Shown here one piece after another: positions 1 through 8,180 of a stretch of 14,656 bases of DNA. Below the pieces are notes generated by a model. The model searched no databases. It saw nothing but the letters and a program-made list of their open reading frames with translations, and was not told where the DNA came from. This DNA is from JBGSMF01 sp964651475. GTDB lineage: Bacteria; Chloroflexota; Anaerolineae; Fen-1058. The stretch is from assembly GCA_964651475.1 (NCBI GenBank), contig CAZYXV010000060.1:1-14656 (forward strand), read 5' to 3'. Position 1 is the first letter of the stretch; each line of letters opens with the position of its first letter. The position numbers and the translations under genes were made by a program.

Positions 1-10
1 TCGCAATGAC
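1..10. repeat. Edge fragment of an intergenic palindromic repeat
   Basis: The first ten bases, TCGCAATGAC, are identical to the right arm of the large palindrome near the other end of the window (14473-14482). The copy is cut by the window edge, so whether a full repeat lies to the left cannot be seen. A given 10-mer is not expected by chance in a window this size, but the match is short. Confidence 0.45.
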
Positions 11-60
11 AGGATTGTGAAAAATTGCAATTTATGACCGCGTGCAGTATAGCTCAAAGG

Positions 61-2118
61 CTAGTGCGGCTGCCACTGACTGCCTGGGTAGTTATGTGTG
101 TTGAGTTCGTACTCGGCGTTGCCAAAGGCAAAGGCGGGGACGTTTTCCACAATGCTGCCGCCCACCCACGTAATCCTGGTGGTGTACGTCCCAACAGGAA
201 CACTGCGCCAGTATTGAAAGTTGATGCAGTCGCTGTTGTCGAACGTGCCTACATATTGATTGGCGCCAAAAAGCTCCACCCTGGTGTTAAAGGCGCAGAG
301 AGGTTCGACGTACAGGTAAGCGAACTCACCCACATTGACAGCCTGGACGTTGCTCCACGGGAACGGGGCCTCGTCATAGTCTGCCTGGACCCGGACGCGC
401 CAGTAACGAACGCCGGGGGTGATGTTGTAAAAAGAATAAGACGTGTTGTGTGTGGTATCCCGTACAGCATCTGTAAAGTCTGGATTGAGAGCATACTCGA
501 TGTCGTACCAGACGCTGTCCGGTGCGTCCGGCGTGTGCCATTCCAAAGTATAGTCACCGTCTCCATCGGGATTGTCCACCACGTGCAAAATGGGGACGAG
601 CGGATAGGTTCGAAGAACGACTGGCAAGAAAACGCGCTGAAAGACGTTGACTGTAAACACGTCGGTGGCGGTCAGGCCGTGAGTGTCTCGCACTTGCACC
701 GTGACGGGGAACAATCCAGCCATGCTTGGGTCGGGTTCAATCCAAACATAGTGGCAATTTTCCCCGCAAAAGCTGCCCGTCACGGTCGAGATCACGATTG
801 AGACGCCCAGGCTGATGGGCGTGCTCACGATAGAGTAGGTCAGCGCCGACCTGGGGGTGCCAATATCGCCGGAGTATCTTTCCAGATCAGCCGGATCCCG
901 ATAGCCTCCATAGCCGCTGACAAACCTGAGAAAGTCTCCGGTCCCGGCATAAATCTCGAAGGGGTCGGGCAACTCGTCCACGCCAAAATCAAAATCGATT
1001 TCGGGGGGAAGATCAATGTAAACCAAAAAATCTGTGGTGGCAGTCAGCACCCCGTCACTCACCAGGATGTTGACGGTGCCGGTGGAGACATAGCTTGTTT
1101 CCACCGTTATGATGAGCTGATGCCCCACCACGCCAACGTCCAATGTCCAGGGATCCGATAGATCGGTGGCCGTATAGACTAACGCGGCCGGGTTGCCATC
1201 ATAGTTAGTATAGCTTAACAGATCGATCGTTTTGGTCAAGCCGTCAACAGCCAAGACAACCACGTCAGAAATCGAAAGCGTCAGTGTCGTGGCGACCGTG
1301 GTAGTGGGTTGCGCGCTGACCGTAAACACGTCGGTGGCGGTCAGGCCATAAGTATCCTGCACTTGCACCGTGACGGGGAATGTGCCCACCGTGCCCGGAT
1401 CAGGTTCAATCCAAACATAGTGGCAATTTTCTCCGCACGCGCTGCCGGCCACGGTCGAGACCACGATTGAGACGCCCAGGCTTATGGGCGTGCTCACGAT
1501 AGAATAAGTCAGCGTCTTTGTGGGAGTGCCCATGTCTCCGGAATATCTTTCCAGATCAGCCGGAGCCCCATAACCTCCACCGCTGCTGGCGAATCTGAGC
1601 AAGTCGCCGGTTCCGGCGTAGATCTCGAACGGGTTGGGCAACTCGTCCACGCCAAAAAGAAACTCGATCTCGGGGGGGAGATCAACGTGGACCAAAAAGT
1701 CTGTGGTGGCAGTCAGCACCCCATCACTCACCAGGATATTGACGGTGCCGGTGTTGGGAGAGGTGGTGACCACCGTCATGATGAGTTGATGCCCCACCAC
1801 GTCAACGTCCAATATCCCAGGCGCCGATAGATTGGTGGCTGTATAGACTAGTGCGGCCGGGTCGTCATCATAGTAGGTACAACTTGAAAGATCCATCGTT
1901 TTGGTCAGGCCGTCAACAGCCAAGACAACCACGTCAGAAATCGAAATCGTCAGTGTCGTGGCGAGCGTGGCGGCGGGCTGCGCCAGGATGGGCGTGGCTT
2001 TGTCTGTTGTGGGCGGCGTTTTGGGCGCGGCGCTTGCCATGTGCACCGTTCCCAACAAGACGCCGACCATCAGCAGGGAAAATAATATCACACCAAGTAA
2101 TCTAATTTGTTTGTTCAT
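61..2118 (-). CDS. Secreted protein with two tandem 223-residue repeat units and a fibronectin III-like region
   Basis: Predicted 685-residue exported protein of unknown role. I place the start at ATG 2118 because GGAGG lies five bases upstream; an ATG twelve bases earlier would put that Shine-Dalgarno inside the gene. Residues 1-30 are a clear signal peptide (MNKQIRLLG, hydrophobic core, ASA before A31). Residues about 45-491 are two collinear copies of a beta-rich, cadherin/Ig-like unit; each contains DVVVLAVDGLTKT, SDGVLTATTDF, a CGENC pair that could form a small disulfide loop, and a terminal GLTATDVFTV. FLPVVLR follows at about residue 495; I recall this motif as common in Chloroflexota exoproteins. 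Residues about 508-600 look like one fibronectin III domain (YDIEYALNPDF, YWRVRVQA), then a tail of about 85 residues with two cysteines. No LPXTG or C-terminal membrane anchor is seen. Adhesion or surface binding is only a guess. The small gene upstream on the same strand may be co-transcribed. Confidence 0.85.
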   Translation of the reverse strand: MNKQIRLLGVILFSLLMVGVLLGTVHMASAAPKTPPTTDKATPILAQPAATLATTLTISISDVVVLAVDGLTKTMDLSSCTYYDDDPAALVYTATNLSAPGILDVDVVGHQLIMTVVTTSPNTGTVNILVSDGVLTATTDFLVHVDLPPEIEFLFGVDELPNPFEIYAGTGDLLRFASSGGGYGAPADLERYSGDMGTPTKTLTYSIVSTPISLGVSIVVSTVAGSACGENCHYVWIEPDPGTVGTFPVTVQVQDTYGLTATDVFTVSAQPTTTVATTLTLSISDVVVLAVDGLTKTIDLLSYTNYDGNPAALVYTATDLSDPWTLDVGVVGHQLIITVETSYVSTGTVNILVSDGVLTATTDFLVYIDLPPEIDFDFGVDELPDPFEIYAGTGDFLRFVSGYGGYRDPADLERYSGDIGTPRSALTYSIVSTPISLGVSIVISTVTGSFCGENCHYVWIEPDPSMAGLFPVTVQVRDTHGLTATDVFTVNVFQRVFLPVVLRTYPLVPILHVVDNPDGDGDYTLEWHTPDAPDSVWYDIEYALNPDFTDAVRDTTHNTSYSFYNITPGVRYWRVRVQADYDEAPFPWSNVQAVNVGEFAYLYVEPLCAFNTRVELFGANQYVGTFDNSDCINFQYWRSVPVGTYTTRITWVGGSIVENVPAFAFGNAEYELNTHNYPGSQWQPH
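648..1985 (-). repeat. Tandem 669-bp duplication inside the secreted-protein gene
   Basis: Matching landmarks recur exactly 669 bases apart: GTAAACAC at 653 and 1322, and CCAAGACAAC at 1251 and 1920. The units, about 648-1316 and 1317-1985, therefore align without net insertion or deletion and keep the reading frame (223 codons). A hand alignment of the translations gives roughly 80 percent identity, with differences spread along the unit. This is an internal gene duplication, old enough to have diverged. Confidence 0.9.
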
Positions 2119-2189
2119 TATGACCTCCATTTTAATAATTGGCTCAAATCTATTACGTAAAAATCAAGCTGCGCTTTACAAACCCATTT

Positions 2190-2393
2190 TTATTCTGCAC
2201 CTCCTTCACTCTTGCGGCCTGGCGGTACCTGACCGGTTTGCGCTCTGATAAAGGCGAACAGGCTTTCTAAATCCGGGAAACTATGGCGCTCGTCGCCCGT
2301 GATATTTTCCAACATGGCTCGCCAGGGTTCTGTTTGACCGCAGCGCCACAGGCGCAACAAGTATGATTGGTATTCGGTCCGGGATGGTCCCAT
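2190..2393 (-). CDS. Small Trp-rich protein, divergent from the BTAD regulator
   Basis: A 67-residue protein with no signal peptide or membrane segment. It contains YLLRLWR, PWRAMLE, GDERHSF and SLFAFIRAQTG, which read as a compact fold of beta strands followed by a helix. I recall similar short proteins (RLWR, WRA.LE, F.SLE.LFAFL) recurring in Chloroflexota near BTAD/NB-ARC regulators, with no assigned function; this is memory, not a search. The start is ATG 2393, with only a weak GGAA upstream. It faces away from the regulator at 2493 across about 100 bases and lies 71 bases upstream of the secreted-protein start on the same strand, so it could be controlled by the regulator or be co-transcribed with the secreted protein. 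The tail PPGRKSEGG is probably unstructured. Confidence 0.65.
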   Translation of the reverse strand: MGPSRTEYQSYLLRLWRCGQTEPWRAMLENITGDERHSFPDLESLFAFIRAQTGQVPPGRKSEGGAE

Positions 2394-2413
2394 GTAGCAT
2401 TTCCATTCTGCGC

Positions 2414-2419
2414 TATAAT
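2414..2419 (+). promoter_or_regulatory. Possible -10 box for the BTAD regulator gene
   Basis: A perfect TATAAT lies 74 bases upstream of the regulator ATG in the divergent intergenic region. No convincing -35 box lies 16-18 bases before it and there is no extended TGn. If used, transcription would start near 2426 and the direct repeats at 2461-2480 would be in the leader. Confidence 0.35.
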
Positions 2420-2460
2420 TGCGTCATTTCAATGAACGGTTAGCGACAGTGTAACAGACC

Positions 2461-2480
2461 AACGTCACGAAAACGTCACG
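2461..2480 (+). promoter_or_regulatory. Direct-repeat operator candidate, 11-bp period
   Basis: AACGTCACG occurs twice, at 2461-2469 and 2472-2480, with an 11-bp period, one helical turn. SARP/AfsR-type winged-helix proteins are known to bind short direct repeats at this spacing. The pair ends 12 bases before the ATG of a gene with the same N-terminal architecture and abuts its Shine-Dalgarno (GGGAG), so autoregulation by blocking transcription or translation is plausible. A chance 9-bp repeat cannot be excluded. Confidence 0.45.
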
Positions 2481-2492
2481 GGAGAGTCCCCC

Positions 2493-5400
2493 ATGGCCCA
2501 ACTGACCATTGCCTTGCTGGGTACATTTGAGGTTGCCAGAGATGGGATAGCCGTCACCCAGTTCGAGGCCGATACGGCGCGGGCGCTATTGGCTTACCTG
2601 GCCATGCGCGCCGGGATAGCCCATCCCCGCGAGGTGCTGGCGGCCTTGTTGTGGCCGAATCAGCCTGAATCGGAGGCGCTTCACGCGCTCCGCCAGGCAT
2701 TGAACCGGGTGCGCAATGCCATAGGAGATCGAAACGCGGACACGCCGTTCCTGCGCATTACGCGCGGCGATATTCAATTTGACCCAGGTAGTGATTACGA
2801 TTTGGACGTGAAGGCGTTCGCAGCGTTGATTGCCGCCACCCGGCAGCATCCACACCGGCGCCTGGAAACGTGCCGCACTTGTATGGGGCGGCTCCGGCAG
2901 GCCGCCGAATTGTATCGAAACGATTTGCTGCACGGCTTTTTTTTAAACAGCCGTCCTTTTGAGGAATGGTTGGTTGTGCAGCGCGAGCATTTGCACCGGC
3001 AGGCGGTAGAGGCGCTTTACCAGTTGGCAGCTTATCACGAGCAGCGTGGAGAATACGAACAATCCCGCCAGTACGCCTGGCGGCAAGTGGAGCTGGAGGC
3101 GTGGCGCGAAGAGGCTCACCAACAAATTATGCGTGTTTTGGCCTTGAGCGGACAGCGCAGCGCCGCGCTTGCCCAGTACCAACGCTGTTGCCAAATCCTG
3201 TCCCAAGAATTGGGCGTAGAACCCGCCCAAGAGACCACGCGGCTCTATGAACAAATCCTGGCAGGGAATCTGGTTCCACCCAAGGCGCAGCAGCACAACC
3301 TGCCTGTCCAACTGACGCCCTTTGTCGGGCGCGAGTCCGAATTGGCTCACATCGCCGACTCGCTGAGCCATCCCATCTGCCGCTTGCTGACGTTGGTCGG
3401 CGCGGGCGGCATTGGCAAGACCCGCCTGGCCCTGCGAGCAGCGGAAGAGGAGAAGGGCGCGTTTCAGCACGGGGTGCGTTTTGTGCCGCTCTCTGCTATA
3501 GCCTCGCCTGACTTGTTAATCACTGCGATAGCACAGAGCCTGCAGATTTCCCTCGTCAGTCAGGAGGATCCTCAGACGCAAGTCTTGAATTATCTGCGAG
3601 AAAAAGAACTGCTCCTCGTGTTGGATAACTTTGAGCATCTCCTGGCCGCTACCGGGCAAGTGACCCAATTGCTGCAAGGTGCGCCCAACCTGAGGATTTT
3701 GATCACGTCGCGAGAACGGCTCAACGTGCAGGCAGAATGGTTATACGAAGTAAAAGGGCTAGAGTGCTCTGGCAGCGCTCCACTGCGCAGCCTGGAATCG
3801 AGCGCCGCGCAACTCTTTGTACAAAGCGCTCGCCGCATTTGTCCCGACTTTGCCCTCTCCAGCGCCAACCAAGAAGCCGTATGGCAAATCTGCCGGCTGG
3901 TGGAAGGAATGCCGCTTGCCATCGAGCTGGCTGCCAGCTGGACGCGGGTATTAGCCTGCCCTGACATTGCCCAAGAGATTGAGCGCGACCTGGACTTTTT
4001 GAAAACGTCCTTCCAAGACGTGCCCGAACGCCACCGCAGCCTGCGGGCTGTTCTCGATTCCTCGTGGAACTTGCTCTCGCCAGAAGAAAGCAATCTCCTC
4101 TGCAAATTGTCCGTCTTTCAGAGCGGCTTTCGATTCGCCGCCGCGCAAGCGGCGGGGGCCACGCTGCCGCTCATCACCGCGCTGGTCAACAAGTCTGTGC
4201 TGCGCCAGTACACGTATGCGGACGACGCGTCCGCGGTTCGCTACGAAATGCACGATTTGTTGCTGCGATACGCGGCGGAAAAGCTGGCCGGCGAGCCGGA
4301 GCTAGAAGCCGCCACACGCGATCAACACGGCCGCTATTATCTGGGCTTTCTTCAACAGCAAGAGACCAGCCTGAAAGGCGGCGCTCAGCGCGAAGCGTTG
4401 AACGCCATCGGCGATGAGATCAAAAACGTGCGCGCGGCCTGGCAGTGGGCATTAAGCCACAAACAAGTCGCCCAGTTTGATCAAGCCCTAGACAGCCTGT
4501 TTCTTTATTATGACGCGCGCAGTTGGTTCAAAGAAGGCGAAGAGATCTTTGCCAGCCTGGCGCAAGCTATGAGCGATGCGCAAACACACGACGAGAAAAC
4601 CGTGCTGGGGCGGGTGTTAGCCTGCCAGGGATGGTTTGTCTGTCAACTCGGCCACTATACGCAGGCCCGGGTGTTAATTCAACAGGGGCTTGGCCTATTG
4701 CAAGCTCTCGGCGCGCAGCAGTTCTTACCGCGCGCGCTCAACCACCTCGGCGCAGTTGCCTTTAACCAGAACGAACTGGACGAAGCGCAAACATTGTGCC
4801 TGGAGAGCCTGTCCATTTGCCAGGAGGCCGGCAACCATTACGATGCTGCCATTGCCCACAGTCATTTGGGCCGGGTAGCCTACCTTCAAGGCAATTACGC
4901 CGAAGCGCAGCAGCGGTGCCGGGCATGCCTGGACCTGGCGCGCGCCGCCGGGTTGCATCAGATAGAGGCCGCCAACTTGCGCCAGTTGGGCATTGTATAC
5001 TGGCATATAGGCGAGTACGTCGAGGCCAGACATCATTTTGAGTTGGCCTTGCATATCTACCGAGAGCTGGGCGACCGGCAAGGCGAGGGGCGCTCGATCA
5101 TCAGCCTGGGTACGGTTGCCGAAAGATTGGGAGAGTACGTTCAGGCCAGAGCGTATTACGAGCAGACGCTGGCCATCAGCCGCGAAACGGGCAATCGAAA
5201 AGACGAGAGCGCGGCGCTCAATAACCTGGGGGTGGTGTACGATTCATTAGGGGATTATTCCGCCGCCCAAACGGTTTATAAGCAAGCCCTGCTCATCAGG
5301 CAAGAAATTGGCGACCGGCAAAGCGAGGGCATGACCCTCGGCAACCTCGGCGTCAGCCTGTATTCGGTAGGCGCTTACGAGGAGGCCCGCGCATATTACC

Positions 5401-6038
5401 AAAAAGCGCTGCTTATCGCGCGAGAGATAGACAACCGGAGGCGCGAAGGGAATACTCTGACCGATTTGAGTCTGCTGGCCGGCTGCCTGGGCGATAACGA
5501 AAATGCCCACATATACGGCCAGCAGGCGCTGCTCATTGCGCAACAGCTCCCCGATTCTAACCTGGAGGGAAATGCCTGGATAGCGATTGGACATGCCCTG
5601 GCTGCGATGGTCCGCTTCTCAGAAGCCGCCCAAGCGTATCAGAAAGCTTTCGAGTTGCGGCGCGACGTGGGGCAGATGCACCTGGCTATGGAGCCTCTGG
5701 CCGGTCTGGCTCGCATCTCTCTGGCGCAAGGAGAAACGCGCCAGGCTCAGACCCAGGTCGAGGAAATTTTGAGCTACCTGGAAACCAACGCGCTGTATGG
5801 AACCAGCGAACCATTCCGCATTTATCTGACGTGTTATCATGTTCTGCGCGCCAGCAACGATTCCCGCGCAGACAGTCTCCTCAAGACTGCTCACGACGCG
5901 CTGCAGGGAGTAGCCTCCAAAATCAGCAATGCAAGCCAGCGGCGTTCATTTTTGGAAAATGTGGACGTTCATCGAGAAATCGTATACGAATGGTTAAACT
6001 ATGAAAGTAGAAGACTTTGTCACCCGTCGGCGCCCTGA
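2493..6038 (+). CDS. SARP/AfsR-like regulator: winged helix, BTAD, NB-ARC NTPase and TPRs
   Basis: An 1181-residue STAND-class transcription factor, expected in the cytoplasm. Residues 1-95 form an OmpR-like winged helix (AQLTIALLGTFEV, LLAYLAM, ALLWP, LRQALNRVR). Residues about 100-258 are the BTAD helical domain, ending GVEPAQETTRLYEQILAG. The NTPase follows: FVGRESEL, Walker A GAGGIGKT (303-310), Walker B LLLVLD with D378, and the GMPLA motif (472-476), then a second winged-helix region. Residues about 705-1110 are TPRs with a 40-residue period (LNNLGVVY, LGDYSAAQ). In this class the C-terminal repeats sense a ligand or protein and ATP-driven assembly lets the N-terminus bind DNA; the signal here is unknown. 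Residues 119-130 contain HxHx5CxxC. The start has GGGAG eight bases upstream. The stop overlaps the next gene by 38 bases. Length is normal for the Chloroflexota form. Confidence 0.93.
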   Translation: MAQLTIALLGTFEVARDGIAVTQFEADTARALLAYLAMRAGIAHPREVLAALLWPNQPESEALHALRQALNRVRNAIGDRNADTPFLRITRGDIQFDPGSDYDLDVKAFAALIAATRQHPHRRLETCRTCMGRLRQAAELYRNDLLHGFFLNSRPFEEWLVVQREHLHRQAVEALYQLAAYHEQRGEYEQSRQYAWRQVELEAWREEAHQQIMRVLALSGQRSAALAQYQRCCQILSQELGVEPAQETTRLYEQILAGNLVPPKAQQHNLPVQLTPFVGRESELAHIADSLSHPICRLLTLVGAGGIGKTRLALRAAEEEKGAFQHGVRFVPLSAIASPDLLITAIAQSLQISLVSQEDPQTQVLNYLREKELLLVLDNFEHLLAATGQVTQLLQGAPNLRILITSRERLNVQAEWLYEVKGLECSGSAPLRSLESSAAQLFVQSARRICPDFALSSANQEAVWQICRLVEGMPLAIELAASWTRVLACPDIAQEIERDLDFLKTSFQDVPERHRSLRAVLDSSWNLLSPEESNLLCKLSVFQSGFRFAAAQAAGATLPLITALVNKSVLRQYTYADDASAVRYEMHDLLLRYAAEKLAGEPELEAATRDQHGRYYLGFLQQQETSLKGGAQREALNAIGDEIKNVRAAWQWALSHKQVAQFDQALDSLFLYYDARSWFKEGEEIFASLAQAMSDAQTHDEKTVLGRVLACQGWFVCQLGHYTQARVLIQQGLGLLQALGAQQFLPRALNHLGAVAFNQNELDEAQTLCLESLSICQEAGNHYDAAIAHSHLGRVAYLQGNYAEAQQRCRACLDLARAAGLHQIEAANLRQLGIVYWHIGEYVEARHHFELALHIYRELGDRQGEGRSIISLGTVAERLGEYVQARAYYEQTLAISRETGNRKDESAALNNLGVVYDSLGDYSAAQTVYKQALLIRQEIGDRQSEGMTLGNLGVSLYSVGAYEEARAYYQKALLIAREIDNRRREGNTLTDLSLLAGCLGDNENAHIYGQQALLIAQQLPDSNLEGNAWIAIGHALAAMVRFSEAAQAYQKAFELRRDVGQMHLAMEPLAGLARISLAQGETRQAQTQVEEILSYLETNALYGTSEPFRIYLTCYHVLRASNDSRADSLLKTAHDALQGVASKISNASQRRSFLENVDVHREIVYEWLNYESRRLCHPSAP

Positions 6039-6948
6039 TTGGGAACGAATTACCCGATTGTTGAATCGCGTCCATTCAGGGCAGATTAATGCGCTGAGCG
6101 AGAGCGAACTGGACGAAATGGGGCGGCTGTATCGCGCTATTGCATCTGACCTGGCAATAGCGCAGCGCGACTGGCCGCATCACCAGGTGGCTACGTACCT
6201 CAACCAATTGGTGGGGCGCGCGCACGCCGCCATTTATCGCGGCGAACCACTGAGCTTGCAGCGCATCGTACACTTTTTTACGGTTGGCTTTCCACGCCTG
6301 TACCGCGCATTGTTCCCCTTTACCGCCGCTGCTTTTTTAATGTTCGCCGTGCCGGCCCTGATCGCGTTTGTCGTGGCAACGCGCGATGTGTCTATCGCTA
6401 CGTGGTTGGGGCTGGAACAACAAGAGGTCATGATGCGCCAGGGCGACTTGTGGACTGCAATCCCGCTTAACGAGCGCCCCGGCGCGTCGTCGTTCATTAT
6501 GACCAACAACATTCAGGTTTCGTTCCTGGCATTTGCGGGAGGGGTCGTGGTCGGGCTGCTTACCGTGTACGTGCTGGTATTCAACGGCTTGATGATCGGC
6601 GGGGTGCTGGGGCTGGCGGCGCATTATGGGCTGGCCGGCGCGCTGGGCGAGTTTATCATCGGGCACGGCGTCATCGAGCTATCGGTGATTTTTATCGCGG
6701 GCGGGACGGGGCTGTCTTTGGGATGGGCTATCTTGCGCCCTGGCCTGTTGCGTCGGCGCGACGCGCTGGCGCTGGCCGCGCGCCAATCGGTGCGACTGAT
6801 CATCGGCAGCATTCCTTTGCTGGTGGTGGCCGGGACGATTGAAGGCTTTATCTCGCCGTCGGCCTTGCCGTGGCCGCTCAAGGTATTCACCGGCGTAATG
6901 ACGGGTGTGGCGTTGTACGCGTACTTGGGGCTGGCCGGCAGAAAATAG
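6001..6948 (+). CDS. SpoIIM-like (DUF95) integral membrane protein
   Basis: A 315-residue member of the stage II sporulation protein M family. The first 100 residues are polar and helical (EDFVTRRRPDWERI), then about five or six membrane segments: FTAAAFLMFAVPALIAFVV, SFLAFAGGVVVGLLTVYVLV, GALGEFIIGHGVIELSVIFI and two near the end. The family signature NNIQVSFLAFAGG starts at residue 169, followed by FNGLMIGG. Outside endospore formers these proteins occur in clusters with MoxR ATPase, DUF58 and RDD proteins, with a proposed but unproven envelope role; the name does not imply sporulation. The start fits the usual family N-terminus and lies inside the regulator gene, overlapping by 38 bases; with no clear Shine-Dalgarno, translational coupling is likely. 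It ends 23 bases from a convergent gene, with no terminator visible between them. Confidence 0.85.
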   Translation: MKVEDFVTRRRPDWERITRLLNRVHSGQINALSESELDEMGRLYRAIASDLAIAQRDWPHHQVATYLNQLVGRAHAAIYRGEPLSLQRIVHFFTVGFPRLYRALFPFTAAAFLMFAVPALIAFVVATRDVSIATWLGLEQQEVMMRQGDLWTAIPLNERPGASSFIMTNNIQVSFLAFAGGVVVGLLTVYVLVFNGLMIGGVLGLAAHYGLAGALGEFIIGHGVIELSVIFIAGGTGLSLGWAILRPGLLRRRDALALAARQSVRLIIGSIPLLVVAGTIEGFISPSALPWPLKVFTGVMTGVALYAYLGLAGRK

Positions 6949-6971
6949 ATCTCAGACCGGCCCATGTAGCA

Positions 6972-8147
6972 TCACGGCTGGGGCACTGCATAGCCGTATA
7001 ATCCATTGCCAGATGGAACGACCAAGACTTGATCATCTATTGCCACTGGTCTTAGGGCAATAGGGTGGTCTGTACCTATTACACCAAATATGCCATAGGC
7101 TCGTGTTTGCAGGCAGCCAAGAGTTTGCCCATTGTTTGCATCGAGCGCATAGATGCGCCCGGATGTGCATCGCACATATACTGCCCCGCAAAACTCGACC
7201 GGCGTTTGAAATGAACCATCATCTATAACGCTTTCCCAGAGCACATACCTTGTGGAAGTATCTATTGCCATGACCTTGGCGGGCATCACGCCCGCCACAT
7301 ACATAGTGTCATTGTACAGTGAGGGTGAATCGTTCATCTCGGGAACCGGCAGGCTCCAGTTTTGTATGCTCGTTATAGGGCTCAGCCTGACCAGAGTATC
7401 GCCGCGAATCGAGCCGTTAACTGCATACAATGTAGCTTTGCCGTCGTAAATGGGGTACCCAAGTGTAGTGTCCTCTTTACCTACTTCAATCCTTCCAAGC
7501 TCGCTACCCGATAAAGCATCATAGACCTGAACAAAATTGTGCATGACCAGACACAGTGTATGCTCGCCACACACAACAACGTCAGGTGGAGCGCGAGTCC
7601 CAAGAGGAGCCAACTGCCACATCATTTCCCTTGTGCTCAGGCTGTATGCAGCCAGACTCTCGCTTCCCCACACTATGTAGACATGATCATTGCCTACAGC
7701 TATGGATGTGGCGCCAAGTTCGCAACATGCCAGAGTTTCTAGTTGCGCCAATAATTGACCCGTCTCTATGCTCAAAATGTCAACGAACTCACCATGAGGC
7801 GCGAGGACGTAACTTTCTACCATCACCGGCGGCATTGTCAGACCGCTTATAGCCACATTGTATTGCCACTTCTCTTCGCCCGTTAGACCATTTGCTACTA
7901 CAAGCCCTTCCGTTGTCCAGATAGCCACCCAATCATCTCTGACCGCGGGCGTAGAAACAACTTTTCCCCCGGTTTCAAGGCGCCACTGTTCGACCAAGGG
8001 GAATTGATCAACCACAACTGGATCAGCGGGAGATATTTTTACCTGCCGCTTGTAAATTCTATAGCCGATATTTGAACAACAAAACAAACCACCCAAAATA
8101 GTGATGATTGTGCAACCAATAATCAGGCGCAAACATCTTCTCGTCAT
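6972..8147 (-). CDS. PQQ-like beta-propeller repeat protein with N-terminal membrane anchor
   Basis: A 391-residue protein. I use ATG 8147; an upstream TTG at 8213 would put 22 extra residues, partly encoded by the mobile element, before the obvious N-terminus. MTRRCLRL followed by IIGCTIITILGGLF forms a signal anchor; CC follows but the preceding residues do not make a good lipobox. The rest is a series of beta-propeller blades of the PQQ/outer-membrane-assembly type: VVSTPAVRDDWVAIWTTEG, LTGEEKWQ, YSLSTREMMWQL, TSTRYVLWES and GRIYALDANNGQTLG. No catalytic dehydrogenase domain is present, so it is probably an extracytoplasmic scaffold or ligand-binding protein rather than an enzyme. It is visibly A+T-richer than its neighbours: by hand count 27 of 60 bases are G or C at 7021-7080 and 26 of 60 at 7501-7560, against 40 of 60 at 12121-12180. 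That suggests a different origin. Confidence 0.8.
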   Translation of the reverse strand: MTRRCLRLIIGCTIITILGGLFCCSNIGYRIYKRQVKISPADPVVVDQFPLVEQWRLETGGKVVSTPAVRDDWVAIWTTEGLVVANGLTGEEKWQYNVAISGLTMPPVMVESYVLAPHGEFVDILSIETGQLLAQLETLACCELGATSIAVGNDHVYIVWGSESLAAYSLSTREMMWQLAPLGTRAPPDVVVCGEHTLCLVMHNFVQVYDALSGSELGRIEVGKEDTTLGYPIYDGKATLYAVNGSIRGDTLVRLSPITSIQNWSLPVPEMNDSPSLYNDTMYVAGVMPAKVMAIDTSTRYVLWESVIDDGSFQTPVEFCGAVYVRCTSGRIYALDANNGQTLGCLQTRAYGIFGVIGTDHPIALRPVAIDDQVLVVPSGNGLYGYAVPQP

Positions 8148-8180
8148 AGGCGGCACCACACAAAATCTAAACTCTAAATT

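Noticed and set aside
22..33. AAATTGCAATTT palindrome as terminator of the secreted-protein gene
   Set aside because: It is a weak all-A/T stem apart from one central GC step; no G+C stem precedes a clear T-run.
25..801. A 258-codon open frame on the plus strand
   Set aside because: It is antisense to the secreted-protein gene, which has a signal peptide, Shine-Dalgarno and repeat domains.
2389..2400. CCCATGTAGCAT, also present at 6961-6972, as a repeat flanking the regulator and SpoIIM-like genes
   Set aside because: Several chance 12-mer matches are expected between positions in a window of this size, and nothing around the two copies is alike.
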